A stretch of 64,000 nucleotides of DNA from CAWDDA01 sp963813345 (GTDB lineage Bacteria > Acidobacteriota > Blastocatellia > RBC074). Below the pieces are notes generated by a model. That model did not search any database and had not been told where the DNA came from. It worked only from the letters and a program-made list of their open reading frames with translations. The stretch's first letter is position 1. The number at the start of each line of letters is the position of its first letter. The stretch is taken from positions 1 through 64,000 of the forward strand of contig CAWEYR010000030.1 of the NCBI GenBank assembly GCA_963813345.1, read 5' to 3'. Positions 49,499 to 59,513 of this stretch are shown one piece after another. The translations under genes were made by a program, and so were the position numbers.

Positions 49499-51446
49499 AT
49501 GAAGACTTCAGTCATCAGGTACCGTGTCGCTGATTTCCTTCGGGAACATCCGCCATTCGACCTGTTCTCCGTTGCGGACCTTCTTGCCTTTTCTGGAACG
49601 GGGCGCGTCACCTTTCACGAAGACGACGTGTACCTCGTCCGCAAGGACGAGCCACGCGAACAGATTCTTTGGATCATCCAGCAGGGCAGAGTGGAGATCA
49701 TTGACGAAACGTCCCAGGGTGATCAACTCCGTGACGTTCTTGGTCCGGGAGACATTGTGGTCCCAGCGCGCACAAGGGACGCCACCGTGAACTCATTTTC
49801 TATCAGGACCTCAACTGAAGTAATTCTTTATTCATTCGACTCGGTTACGTTTGAAGCCCTGGTTCAGAAGAATCCCGGAGCGCAGCGCTTTCTCGCCGCT
49901 CATCTCTCGGCCACATCGCGCCAGACCAGGTCCCTTCAGGCATCTATTAACAGAGAAGCCCAGTTGACCGAAAGAGAAAAAGCGAGCTGGTTGAATGCAT
50001 CGCCTTTGCCATCGACCTTGCCACGCCTGAAGCTGACGACTTGCAGCCCTCATACGCCGCTCCCTGAAGTAGCGACACTCATAGCGGATGCACGTAGTGA
50101 AGACGTCGTAGTGACTGCTGCGGACTCGCATCCTCTCGGCATGATAACGTCGCGAGATTTCTGCGAAATTGTGCGAAGCGGCGTTGCGACGACTGATCTG
50201 ACGGCGGAAAGAGTGATGCATCGCGGGTTTCATACTGCCTTGCCCGGGCTACGCGCTGCTGACTATCTGCTGGCGATGTTAAAGACCCGCGCGCAGAGTC
50301 TCGTGATCACTCGCGATGGCACTCGGAATACTCCGGTCGAGGGCGTCATTATCGAAGACGACCTGACGATCAATTGCGGCAGAAATCCGGCTCTGATCAT
50401 TCGAGAATTACTCGCTGCAGAGACGGTTGAAGAGCTGGCTTACCTGCGCGAGCGCTCGCAGGCGTTTATCGCTGAAGAGTTGGCCGGGCCAACCGTGGTC
50501 GACTGGTTCTGGCAGATGAACGGCGTGATCAACACTATCGTCGCCGAACGAGCAGTGCAGATAGCAATTGCAGAGATGGAACGTGCTGGCCGGTACAGAA
50601 GCGCTCAGTTCTGCTTGTTGTTCTTCGGTGCTGCGGGCAGGCAGGAGATATTGACTGCGGATATGCCCGCGATCGGAATGGTCTACGAGGATACTCCGGA
50701 AAGCATCGAGGAGCGCGCAGCGATACTTTTCGACTCTCGCGAAAAAGGTCGCGACAAAACTTGAAGCCTGCACGCCAGGTCTTCAGTCTGGAAGCAATCC
50801 GTCGCTTGCCGCTCAGAGCGCATCCTGCAGGTCATTGTCCGAATGGAAGAAATTCTATGCCGGCTTGATTCGTGATCCGATTCTGAATTCTATCTATTCT
50901 GCTCGCCAGTTCTTTGACTTCAGCGTGGCATGCGGAGAGACGTCGCTGGCTGCGGAACTGAGGAGCTTCATTGTCACAGAGCTGGACGGCAGCGAATTGT
51001 TCATCCCGGTCCTCGCGAATGACACCCTTTCGAGCCTGCCGCCGCTGACTTTCTTTGATGGCTCTGTGATCGAGGTCGATGGCGTACAAAGACAGACGCT
51101 CGACCTCGAGAAGACGGCCTTGAGCCCAATAGTTGATGCGGCGCGAGTCTTTGCGCTCAGCGGAACCGATATTACCGTTTCAGGTACGATACCGAGGCTC
51201 GAGAATGCTGCGCATATGCAGCCTCACGTTGCATCGATTTTCAAGGAAGCTGCTGGCGGGTTGCGGATAGCGGCCTGGCAGCACGCAGTCGCGCAATTCA
51301 AGGAACAGAAGAACGCTGCGATCGTTCACTCTTCGCGCCTGAGCAGGTTTGATCAGCGCCAGCTCAAGACCGTCTTCGACTCCGTCCGCCGTCTTCTGGA
51401 ACTGGTTACCGAGTCCTGCAACCAGGGATCAGGCACATTACGCTGA
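49499..51446 (+). CDS. Cyclic-nucleotide-binding/CBS/DUF294 nucleotidyltransferase-like protein (one frameshift)
   Basis: Order of domains: a cNMP-binding-like fold (~20-140: LLAFSGTGRVTFHEDDVYLV, ILWIIQQGRVEIID), two CBS motifs (~180-300: VVVTAADSHPLGMITSRDF, ALPGLRAADYLLAMLKT), and a DUF294 nucleotidyltransferase with its helical C-terminus. The NTase motif reads LLFFGAAGRQEILTADMPAI. A shift near 50740 joins the C-terminal part (LSEWKKFYAGLIRDPILNSI, FDFSVACGETSLAAELRSF). The GS-R-E part is kept as GAAGRQE but the second metal Asp of the usual D-x-D is lost. The next gene is a DnaQ-like exonuclease 6 bases away; this pairing is common and suggests nucleotide signalling or repair. Confidence 0.85.
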
Positions 51447-51452
51447 ACTGTT

Positions 51453-52139
51453 ATGAGTACTAACGGTCAATTGCCCGGATTCGTCAACGACTATCTGGAT
51501 GGCTTCCTGCAGAGTTGGACTGACGAGGTACCAGCCCGACAGGTTCGGTTTGTTATTCTCGACACTGAGACAACGGGGCTCGATCCGCGCAGAGACCGGT
51601 TGATCTCTATCGGTGCTGTAGCAGTTAAAGCGAACGAGATCGATCTTGCCGACTCGTTCGAAGCACTGTTGAAAGTTGCGTATAACAGCTCCTCGGTCAC
51701 AGTTCATGGGATCACCCGTCAGGAAGCACTTGACGGGATCGAAGAGGCGGAGGCTCTGGAAGCGTTTCTCGATTACCTGCGTGACGGCGTGATAGTGGGA
51801 CACCACATTGGTCATGATGTTGCGACATTGAACGCAGGTTACGAACGTCATTTCGGATTCAACCTGAAAAACCGCTCTCTCGATACCATGGACCTGACGC
51901 TATTGCTGCAGCGAGATGGCGCCTTTGCCGGCATCGAGCGTGTCGACGGGTTCTCGCTTGATGCCTTATGCGAGTTCTTTGATGTGGAGCCGCACGACCG
52001 GCATACGGCCGGAGGCGACGCGTTCATTACTGCTTTGATCTTTCTGAAGCTTCTGCCACTGGCAGCGAGGTTCAACCGATCAACACTTGGACCGCTAACT
52101 GAGCCCTATTTGGAGTGCGGCGACTTGGCGCCGCTTTAG
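51453..52139 (+). CDS. DnaQ-like 3'-5' exonuclease (DEDDh)
   Basis: A 228-residue protein with all three Exo motifs: FVILDTETTGLDPRRDRLIS (Asp, Glu), VIVGHHIGHDVATLNAGY (Asp) and HDRHTAGGDAFITALIF (His, Asp). This is the DEDDh family of DNA polymerase epsilon-subunit-like and RNase T-like nucleases. It begins 6 bases after the CBS/NTase gene, so they are co-transcribed. The last ~11 residues (YLECGDLAPL and neighbours) are encoded by the left arm of a 39-bp palindrome, so the native C-terminus was replaced when the palindrome arrived. Confidence 0.92.
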   Translation: MSTNGQLPGFVNDYLDGFLQSWTDEVPARQVRFVILDTETTGLDPRRDRLISIGAVAVKANEIDLADSFEALLKVAYNSSSVTVHGITRQEALDGIEEAEALEAFLDYLRDGVIVGHHIGHDVATLNAGYERHFGFNLKNRSLDTMDLTLLLQRDGAFAGIERVDGFSLDALCEFFDVEPHDRHTAGGDAFITALIFLKLLPLAARFNRSTLGPLTEPYLECGDLAPL

Positions 52140-52200
52140 TCTCCCGCCGAGTAATCCGATCGGGAGACTAAAGCGGCGCCAAGTCGCCGCACTCCAAATC
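52109..52200. repeat. 39-bp perfect palindrome (family G) overlapping a gene end
   Basis: Arms 52109-52147 and 52162-52200, starting ATTTGGAGTGCGGCGACTTG; loop 14 bases. The stop codon of the exonuclease is inside the left arm. The same family is at 58622-58712. A short leftover (CCGCACTCCAAA) is near 52246-52257. Confidence 0.93.
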
Positions 52201-52292
52201 CGGCTTCGCGTGTTGAGTGGTGCGCGCGCTTGACCGGAAGCTGACCGCACTCCAAACTGGGCGCTAGTTACCACTTCGACTGGAGGAGAACA

Positions 52293-53802
52293 ATGAAACG
52301 ACTGCCAACCTTTCTTTTCGTGCTAGTCACGGCTTTCGTCGTTGCAACGAACGCGCGCGCCGATGTGAAACTGCCGTCGCTCATTTCGAATGGCATGGTC
52401 CTGCAGCAGGGAATGAGCGTTCCGCTGTGGGGTTGGGCCGATGAAGGCGAAGCGGTGACAGTTGAATTCCAGAATCAGAAGGTCACGGCAACGACCAAAG
52501 ACGGCAAGTGGATGGTGAGATTGAAATCTCTCAAGGCCGGCGGCCCGTTCACTCTCACGATCAGCGGAAAGAACAAGATCGAACTCGCGAATGTCCTGGT
52601 TGGCGAAGTCTGGATTTGCAGTGGCCAGTCGAACATGCAGTGGCAGCTCCGGCAAACGGACAATGCTGACGCTGAGATCGCCAGTGCAAAGTATCCGATG
52701 ATCCGTCTCTTCACAGTGCCGCGATCGGAAGTTGACGTGGCGGCGAAAGACGTAAAGTCCGAGTGGAAAGAGTGCAGCCCTGAAACCGTGGCGGCGTTCT
52801 CGGCAGTCGGTTATTACTTTGGTACGGGACCTGCACAAGTCGCGCAACGTGCCGATCGGATTGATCAACAACGCGGTCGGTGGCTCGCCCGCCGAATCGT
52901 GGATGAATCCGGGAGTACTCAAGGCTGACCAGGAGTACAAGCAGTTTTCAGAGGAGTACTCGCGCCGTATGGAACAATACGAAAAGGCCATGGCGAAATT
53001 CCGAGAGGACTCGGAAAAGGCCAAAGCTGAGGGCAAGCCTGCACCTCGAGGGCCGGGCAGACCATGGATGCCCGCGGGTCTTTATAATGGGATGCTCGCT
53101 CCGCTCGAACCTTACGGGATCAAAGGCGCAATCTGGTATCAGGGCGAATCGAACGCTACGCGTGCTTATCAGTACCGCCGCCTCTTTCCAGCAATGATTC
53201 GCAACTGGCGCGCGGAATGGGGACAGGGCGACTTTCCATTCCTGTTCGTGCAACTCGCCGCGTTCGGTCCGAACCCGCAGACGCTTGGCGAGAGCGATTG
53301 GGCCGAATTGCGCGAAGCCCAATTGATGACCTTATCCAATACGCCGAAGACCGGAATGGCCGTAGCTATCGACGTCGGGACTTATGACGACATACATCCG
53401 CGCAACAAGCAGCCCGTCGGCGCGCGCCTCGCGCTTGCAGCACGTGCTGTAGCTTACGGCGAGACGCTCACGCATTCCGGGCCTGACTATCAATCAATGA
53501 AGATCGAAGGCGGCAAGGCCGTACTGAGTTTCAAACATACGGGCAGCGGATTGGAGGCGCGTGGCGGCGCTCTGAAAGGCTTCATCATTGCGGGTGAAGA
53601 CAAAGTCTGGCGCGAGGCGACGGCAGAGATCAAAGGCAATAGCGTGATTGTCGGCAGCGCTGAGGTTTCGAAACCCGTAGCTGTGCGCTACGCCTGGAAC
53701 AAATATCCGGAAGCCACTCTTTTCAACAAGGAAGGACTGCCGGCCACACCTTTCAGGACTGATGACTGGCCCGGTGTGACACAGCCAAAGATGAATCCGT
53801 GA
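52293..53802 (+). CDS. Sialate O-acetylesterase-like SGNH hydrolase (one frameshift)
   Basis: ATG 52293 after GGAGGAGAACA starts a signal peptide (RLPTFLFVLVTAFVVATNAR). The N-terminal beta domain (LPSLISNGMVLQQGMSVPLW) and nucleophile GEVWICSGQSNMQW (Ser in G-Q-S-N-M) follow. A shift near 52820 leads to NVPIGLINNAVGGSPAESWM, KGAIWYQGESNATRAYQYRR (Gly/Asn) and DDIHPRNKQPVGARLALAAR, where Asp-x-x-His completes the triad. An insert of charged coiled-coil sequence (EEYSRRMEQYEKAMAKFRED) is typical of planctomycete and acidobacterial members. Members remove acetyl groups from sialic acids or xylan, outside the cytoplasm. Confidence 0.88.
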
Positions 53803-53816
53803 AGCCTCCCTGGGAG

Positions 53817-53900
53817 GGTACGTTGTACCGCCTTCAGGCGGAATCTTCAGACGTTAGATGTCACCTCTTAAGATTCCGCCTAAAGGCGGTACAACGTACC
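53817..53900. repeat. Palindrome, family D/H, nested in a family A fragment
   Basis: Arms starting GGTACGTTGTACCGCC (53817-) and ending at 53900 pair with about one mismatch; the loop is ~22 bases. The copy at 38200-38302 is related. AGCCTGGCGCTCCC (53905-53918) and CCTGGGAG (about 53809-53816), on either side, are halves of the family A palindrome at 11715, so this element may have inserted in it. Confidence 0.82.
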
Positions 53901-53929
53901 TCGCAGCCTGGCGCTCCCAGGCGGTGACT

Positions 53930-55618
53930 TCATCGCGGACGTACCGAGCCTTGAAACGCTTTTGCCTCGAGCGTGTTCAGCACGTCGCCACGTCTCACTC
54001 CCGCGCGGCGTGCAATCCCGATACCGAACTTCAGATTCTTCATATCCGAGATGGAATGCGCGTCGGTTGAAATAACAAACTTGATTTGACGCTTGAGCGC
54101 CTCCTTCGTCCATCGCGGCTCGAGGTCCAGCCGGTGCGGATCTGCGTTGATCTCGATCGCTGCGCCCGATTCAGCAATCACATCCAGAATCTCTTCCACG
54201 CGGCACGAGACCGGCTGTCGCCGCTCCACCAGCCTTCCCAATGGATGTCCCCATACCTTGAAGAATGGATTCTTCATGGCATCGACGATGCGCCTTGTCA
54301 TTCCATCTTCGTCGAGCTTGAAGCGGCTATGAATGCTGGCGATGATGATGTCGAACTGTTCGAGAATGTGATCCGGATAGTCGAGTGCACCGTCGGCCAG
54401 AATATCGGATTCAGTTCCCCGCAACAGCTTGATCGAGACGCGCTCCTGAACCTTGCTGATCTCGTCCCATTGCCTCTGTAAGCGATCAAGAGGTACTCCG
54501 TTTGCGTAATGGGCCGAAGGCGAATGATCAGTAATTGTCATGTACTTCATGCCCATAGCCTCGGCTGCCAACGCCATCTGCTCGATTGTGTTCCTGCCGT
54601 CGGAATATATCGTATGACAGTGAACCATCCCTTTGAGGTCTTTGAGCGTGATCAGATCATCGGGAATCGAGTGAGAAAGCGCCGCTTCGATTTCACCTTC
54701 GTCTTCACGTAATTCGGGCGGAACGTACTGCATGTCAAGCTGAGCATAAATGTCCGTTTCACTTTCAACTCGCTTAACACTGCGTGCACTGCGCTTCTGC
54801 TTTGCAATCCCGTCAAGCTTCTCCAGATGAGCTTTCGAGCCGGTTTCGTAATGAAGCAGGTTCCAGTATTTGGCGGGCGCAGCGACCGAGAAGAAGACCT
54901 TCATACCATCGATCAGTCTAGCCGTTGCCGTGTTCTTTGTCTGATCCTCGATTTCCACAAACAGCGGGCACTCAGCAAAGTGGCTGATCAGGCTTTCAGA
55001 TCGTTTGCGCGTGGAAGCCGTAATGCGAATGTTGGAAACAGTTTCTTTCCAGCGTCGCGCCGACCCTGCGAGATCGATGTGAACCACATCCGGACAGGCT
55101 CGCATGTGAGCGATCACCGACTCACCTGCTTTCAACGCATTGAGTAAAAGAAATCGACGATCACGCGCTTCAGGACGCGAGATACGCTCGAGCAGCGCAC
55201 TTTCTGTCTTCGCTCCAAAACCTGGTACGTCACGTACCTTTTTCGCTTCCAGTGCGGCCCTCAGTTCGTCGATGCTCGCGATCCCCAGCGCTTCGTGCAG
55301 CGCCTTGACTTTCTTCAGACTAAGACCAGGAATCCGGGAAAGTGCCAGCACGCCGGGAGGCAGTTCACCGCGAAGTTTCTGGAGTTGCGAGGACTCTCCA
55401 GTTGCGTATAGTTCTTCGATTACTGAGGCGAGGGATTGTCCGATTCCTTTGATTGTGGTGAGGTTCTTTTGCCTGACGACTGCGTCAAAATCGCCGTCGA
55501 ACTCGGCGATCGTCTGCGCAGCTTTCTGATATGCCCGCGATCGGAACGGGTCACCGGCCTTCAGCCGTAACAGCGACCCGATTTCCTGCAGTGCTGCGAC
55601 GATTTCAAATCTGGTCAA
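53930..55618 (-). CDS. PolX-like DNA polymerase/PHP domain protein with altered polymerase site
   Basis: TTG 55618 begins LTRFEIVAALQEIGSLLRLK (8-kDa-like domain); longer starts lack support. Then come helix-hairpin-helix motifs (TTIKGIGQSLASVIEELYAT, LSRIPGLSLKKVKALHEALG) and the palm. At the palm the family GSxRRxxExxxDxD motif reads GSARRWKETVSNIRI: both catalytic Asps are replaced. The C-terminal PHP domain is complete: MVHCHTIYSDGRNTIEQM (H-x-H), TITDHSPSAHY, GTESDILADG, IIIASIHSRF, GAAIEINAD and VISTDAHS. So it should be a metal-dependent phosphoesterase/exonuclease rather than a polymerase. It starts 11 bases after the next gene upstream. Confidence 0.85.
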   Translation of the reverse strand: MTRFEIVAALQEIGSLLRLKAGDPFRSRAYQKAAQTIAEFDGDFDAVVRQKNLTTIKGIGQSLASVIEELYATGESSQLQKLRGELPPGVLALSRIPGLSLKKVKALHEALGIASIDELRAALEAKKVRDVPGFGAKTESALLERISRPEARDRRFLLLNALKAGESVIAHMRACPDVVHIDLAGSARRWKETVSNIRITASTRKRSESLISHFAECPLFVEIEDQTKNTATARLIDGMKVFFSVAAPAKYWNLLHYETGSKAHLEKLDGIAKQKRSARSVKRVESETDIYAQLDMQYVPPELREDEGEIEAALSHSIPDDLITLKDLKGMVHCHTIYSDGRNTIEQMALAAEAMGMKYMTITDHSPSAHYANGVPLDRLQRQWDEISKVQERVSIKLLRGTESDILADGALDYPDHILEQFDIIIASIHSRFKLDEDGMTRRIVDAMKNPFFKVWGHPLGRLVERRQPVSCRVEEILDVIAESGAAIEINADPHRLDLEPRWTKEALKRQIKFVISTDAHSISDMKNLKFGIGIARRAGVRRGDVLNTLEAKAFQGSVRPR

Positions 55619-55629
55619 GCGAGGACTCT

Positions 55630-56853
<1,224 letters not shown>

Positions 56854-56884
56854 AGCGACTCCATTGTAGCACCACCTGGACCTG

Positions 56885-58605
56885 CTATCCTTTGGGATAT
56901 ACGATGCGACCTCCAACAACAGTTCGCACCACCTTAATGTCTTTGATCCGGTCAGGATCGACGTTGTGTGGATCCTGTTCGAGCATGACGAAGTCCGCCA
57001 GCTTTCCCGCTGTGATAGATCCTTTGAGCTTCTCTTCTGAAGACGCGTAAGCCCCATTGATCGTCGCAATACGCAGTGCTTCGTCCACGGTTACCTTCTG
57101 GTTGCCGCCCCACACACGGCCCTTGAAATCCTTTCGAGTGACCATGCTTTGAATGGCCATCAGTGGTTCAAAGGGTCCGGGCGTGTAGTCAGAAGCTCCG
57201 GGGACACGTATCCCGTAATCGAGGAATGACCGGTGCGCGAACATCGACCGCATCTTCTCGTCACCGTACTCAGCCCACTTTTCACCATGGTAGTAGACAT
57301 ACGTCCAGAACGGTGTCGGTATCGCCCCGCATGCTTTGATACGCTTCAGGAGGTCTGGATTGACCAATGAGCAATGCTCGATCCTGTGCCGACGGTCCGG
57401 GTGCGGCCATTTCTCAAGTACCCGCTCGTATGCTTTAAGTACCATATCGATCGTGACGTCGCCATTGGCGTGTATCCCAACCTGAAAATTGTGGCGATGC
57501 GCGTCCTCGACCGCATCGTTGATCTGCTCCTGACTCATTGTGAGAATGCCATGATCGTTTGTTCCGACGAATGGCGTGCTCATCCGCATCGTGCGTTCTG
57601 AAGCCGACCCGTCAGCTACGAACTTTACGCCTCCTACGCGTACCCACTCATCGCCAAAGCCCGTGTAAATTCCGGCTGCTTTGAAGCCATTGAAAACATC
57701 GTCACGCCTCTTATCATGAAATAGACGCGGTGTCGCAGCTCGCCGTTGCGGTAGGCATCCTCGTACGCGATGACACGCTGACGGTCCGCACTGGCATCGT
57801 GAACAGTAGTCAGGCCAGCTGCTGTGAAAAGTTCCGAGATGTGTCGCATACCGGCGCGAGCGCGCTCGCGCCGCTGCTCGGGCGTGAATACTTCCACCTT
57901 CCCTACGCGTTGGAAAACATCGCGTGCGTGCTCGGCGACTTTCCCCGACAAATCACCATCCTTATCACGGAAGAAGCGGCCGTCTGATGGATCGGGTGTC
58001 TCTCGCGTAATCGCTGCGAGTTCAAATGCCTTGCTGTTGTACCAGTTTGTGTGCCCTCCACGGTGTGCCACATTGACTGGATGATTGGCCACCGCCTCAT
58101 CCAGGTCCTTACGATGCAGCGGCCGCCCATCATCTAGCTTAGTGTCATCAAACATGAAGCCGTTGACCCAGTAACCCGGCGGCGTTTCCGAGGCCTTCTT
58201 TCGGAGGGCGTCCTTGATCTGGGTGATGCTGCGAAGATTCAGGTTTACGCCGTAGAGCTCGTTGACACCGCTCGGATGGCAATGCGCGTCGATGAATCCG
58301 GGAGTTATGGTCATTCCACCGGCATCGATCAATTGCGTACCTCGTGTGGCGAGATTCCGAATATCACTTGTGCTGCCGACGGCAACGAAGCGACCTGACT
58401 TGACCGCAAACGCTTCGGCGCGTGGCAGAGCCTGATCGCTCGTGTAGACGCGTCCATTGATCACAATGAGGTCTGGTTCAGAAAAGCTCTGAGTGGTTTG
58501 AGCGGTTTGCGCTGCCCCGGCGGCAAAAGCAGACTTGCTAAGGAACGCCGCTCCAGCCGACAGGCCGCTCAGTCGCAGGAATTCAGTGCGCGTAATCTTT
58601 GGCAT
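56885..58605 (-). CDS. Amidohydrolase of the YtcJ type (one frameshift)
   Basis: ATG 58605 follows GAGGTGATATAA and begins a Tat-like or Sec signal (TRTEFLRLSGLSAGAAFLSK). The metal site H-x-H is in GMTITPGFIDAHCHPSG; a family GxxN motif is in GHTNWYNSKAF. A shift near 57700 leads to GFGDEWVRVGGVKFVADGSA, VGIHANGDVTIDMVL (His), RHRIEHCSLVN (His), and GIRVPGASDYTPGPFEPL (Asp). The C-terminus has the composite-barrel ITAGKLADFVMLEQDP and IYPKG-like end. The amidohydrolase_3 family hydrolyses N-acyl or cyclic amides; substrate unknown. A 36-bp palindrome lies just upstream of the start. Confidence 0.87.
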
Positions 58606-58621
58606 TTATATCACCTCGTAC

Positions 58622-58712
58622 TTTGGAGTGCGGCGGCTTGGCGCCGCTTTAGTCTCCGGCCAAAGTAATCCGATCGGGAGACTAAAGCGGCGCCAAGCCG
58701 CCGCACTCCAAA
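58622..58712. repeat. 36-bp perfect palindrome (family G copy)
   Basis: Arms 58622-58657 and 58677-58712, starting TTTGGAGTGCGGCGGCTTGG; loop 19 bases. It lies between the membrane protein stop and the amidohydrolase start on the minus strand and so is in the leader of the latter if they are co-transcribed. It is the same family as 52109-52200. Confidence 0.93.
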
Positions 58713-58735
58713 TTCTGCGCTGCTTTACAGCACAA

Positions 58736-59323
58736 TCAATCCTTACGGAACAAGAGCGCCAGACCGATGCCGGCGAGAATGGCTCCTACACCCTGGTCGA
58801 GCAGCTGGCCAATCGCGTAGGCAGTTGGGAAGCCATACCAGTTAACATTGGAAGCGTCCACGATAAGCCAGGGAAGCAGCCCGATCAACGCGATGAAACC
58901 CACGCGTCCCCCGAATGAATGGACTCGTGCAAGCGCCATCCAGAGCGCAAAAGCCATGATCAGGCCTGCAACCAGATCGGCCAGGAACTCACACACGAGT
59001 TGTCTGACCTCCATGACGCTGGCGCCGGTTGCTCGATAAACCATCACAGCCGAGGGGCCACCGCCATACTTGCCTTGCCATTCATCCATCGCTTTCTGGC
59101 GGTCGGCTCCAGACGCCTTTTCAGCTTCCATCAACTGGTGGACCGGAATGAAGTACATGCCGGAAGCCGGTAGATTGGTTCTGAGCACTGTAAGGACAGC
59201 ATCCTCGTTTGGCGTGCTCGAAATACCCATAGCTCCGATCGGCAGCACTGTATGTGCGAGAGAACTCCACGCAAACATCAGTACTCCCGCCAGAATTCCA
59301 CCAAGAATGATCTTTTTGATCAT
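58736..59323 (-). CDS. Hypothetical integral membrane protein
   Basis: A 195-residue protein with an N-terminal hydrophobic segment (KKIILGGILAGVLMFAWSSL) and three or four further ones in the last 100 residues (LVAGLIMAFALWMALA, VGFIALIGLLPWLIVDASNV, LDQGVGAILAGIGLALLF). The middle part (SGMYFIPVHQLMEAEKASG) is extracytoplasmic. I recall similar unnamed proteins in proteobacteria and acidobacteria but no function. It starts after a GGAGGAGAATG ribosome site. Confidence 0.75.
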   Translation of the reverse strand: MIKKIILGGILAGVLMFAWSSLAHTVLPIGAMGISSTPNEDAVLTVLRTNLPASGMYFIPVHQLMEAEKASGADRQKAMDEWQGKYGGGPSAVMVYRATGASVMEVRQLVCEFLADLVAGLIMAFALWMALARVHSFGGRVGFIALIGLLPWLIVDASNVNWYGFPTAYAIGQLLDQGVGAILAGIGLALLFRKD

Positions 59324-59513
59324 TTCATTCTCCTCCGTGGTTTTTTGGACTCAGACTTCGAAAAGAGCTTCCCTGCGAGGAATCGAAAGTTTGACGCGAC
59401 TGCGTGGTGCGTCTACGATGTTTCTAACCATTCGAACTGTCTTTGACGTTTTTTTGCTGCAATTTTGCAGAAAGCTAAGACATCAACTCTAACCCCAACG
59501 TGAGCTGAAGAAA

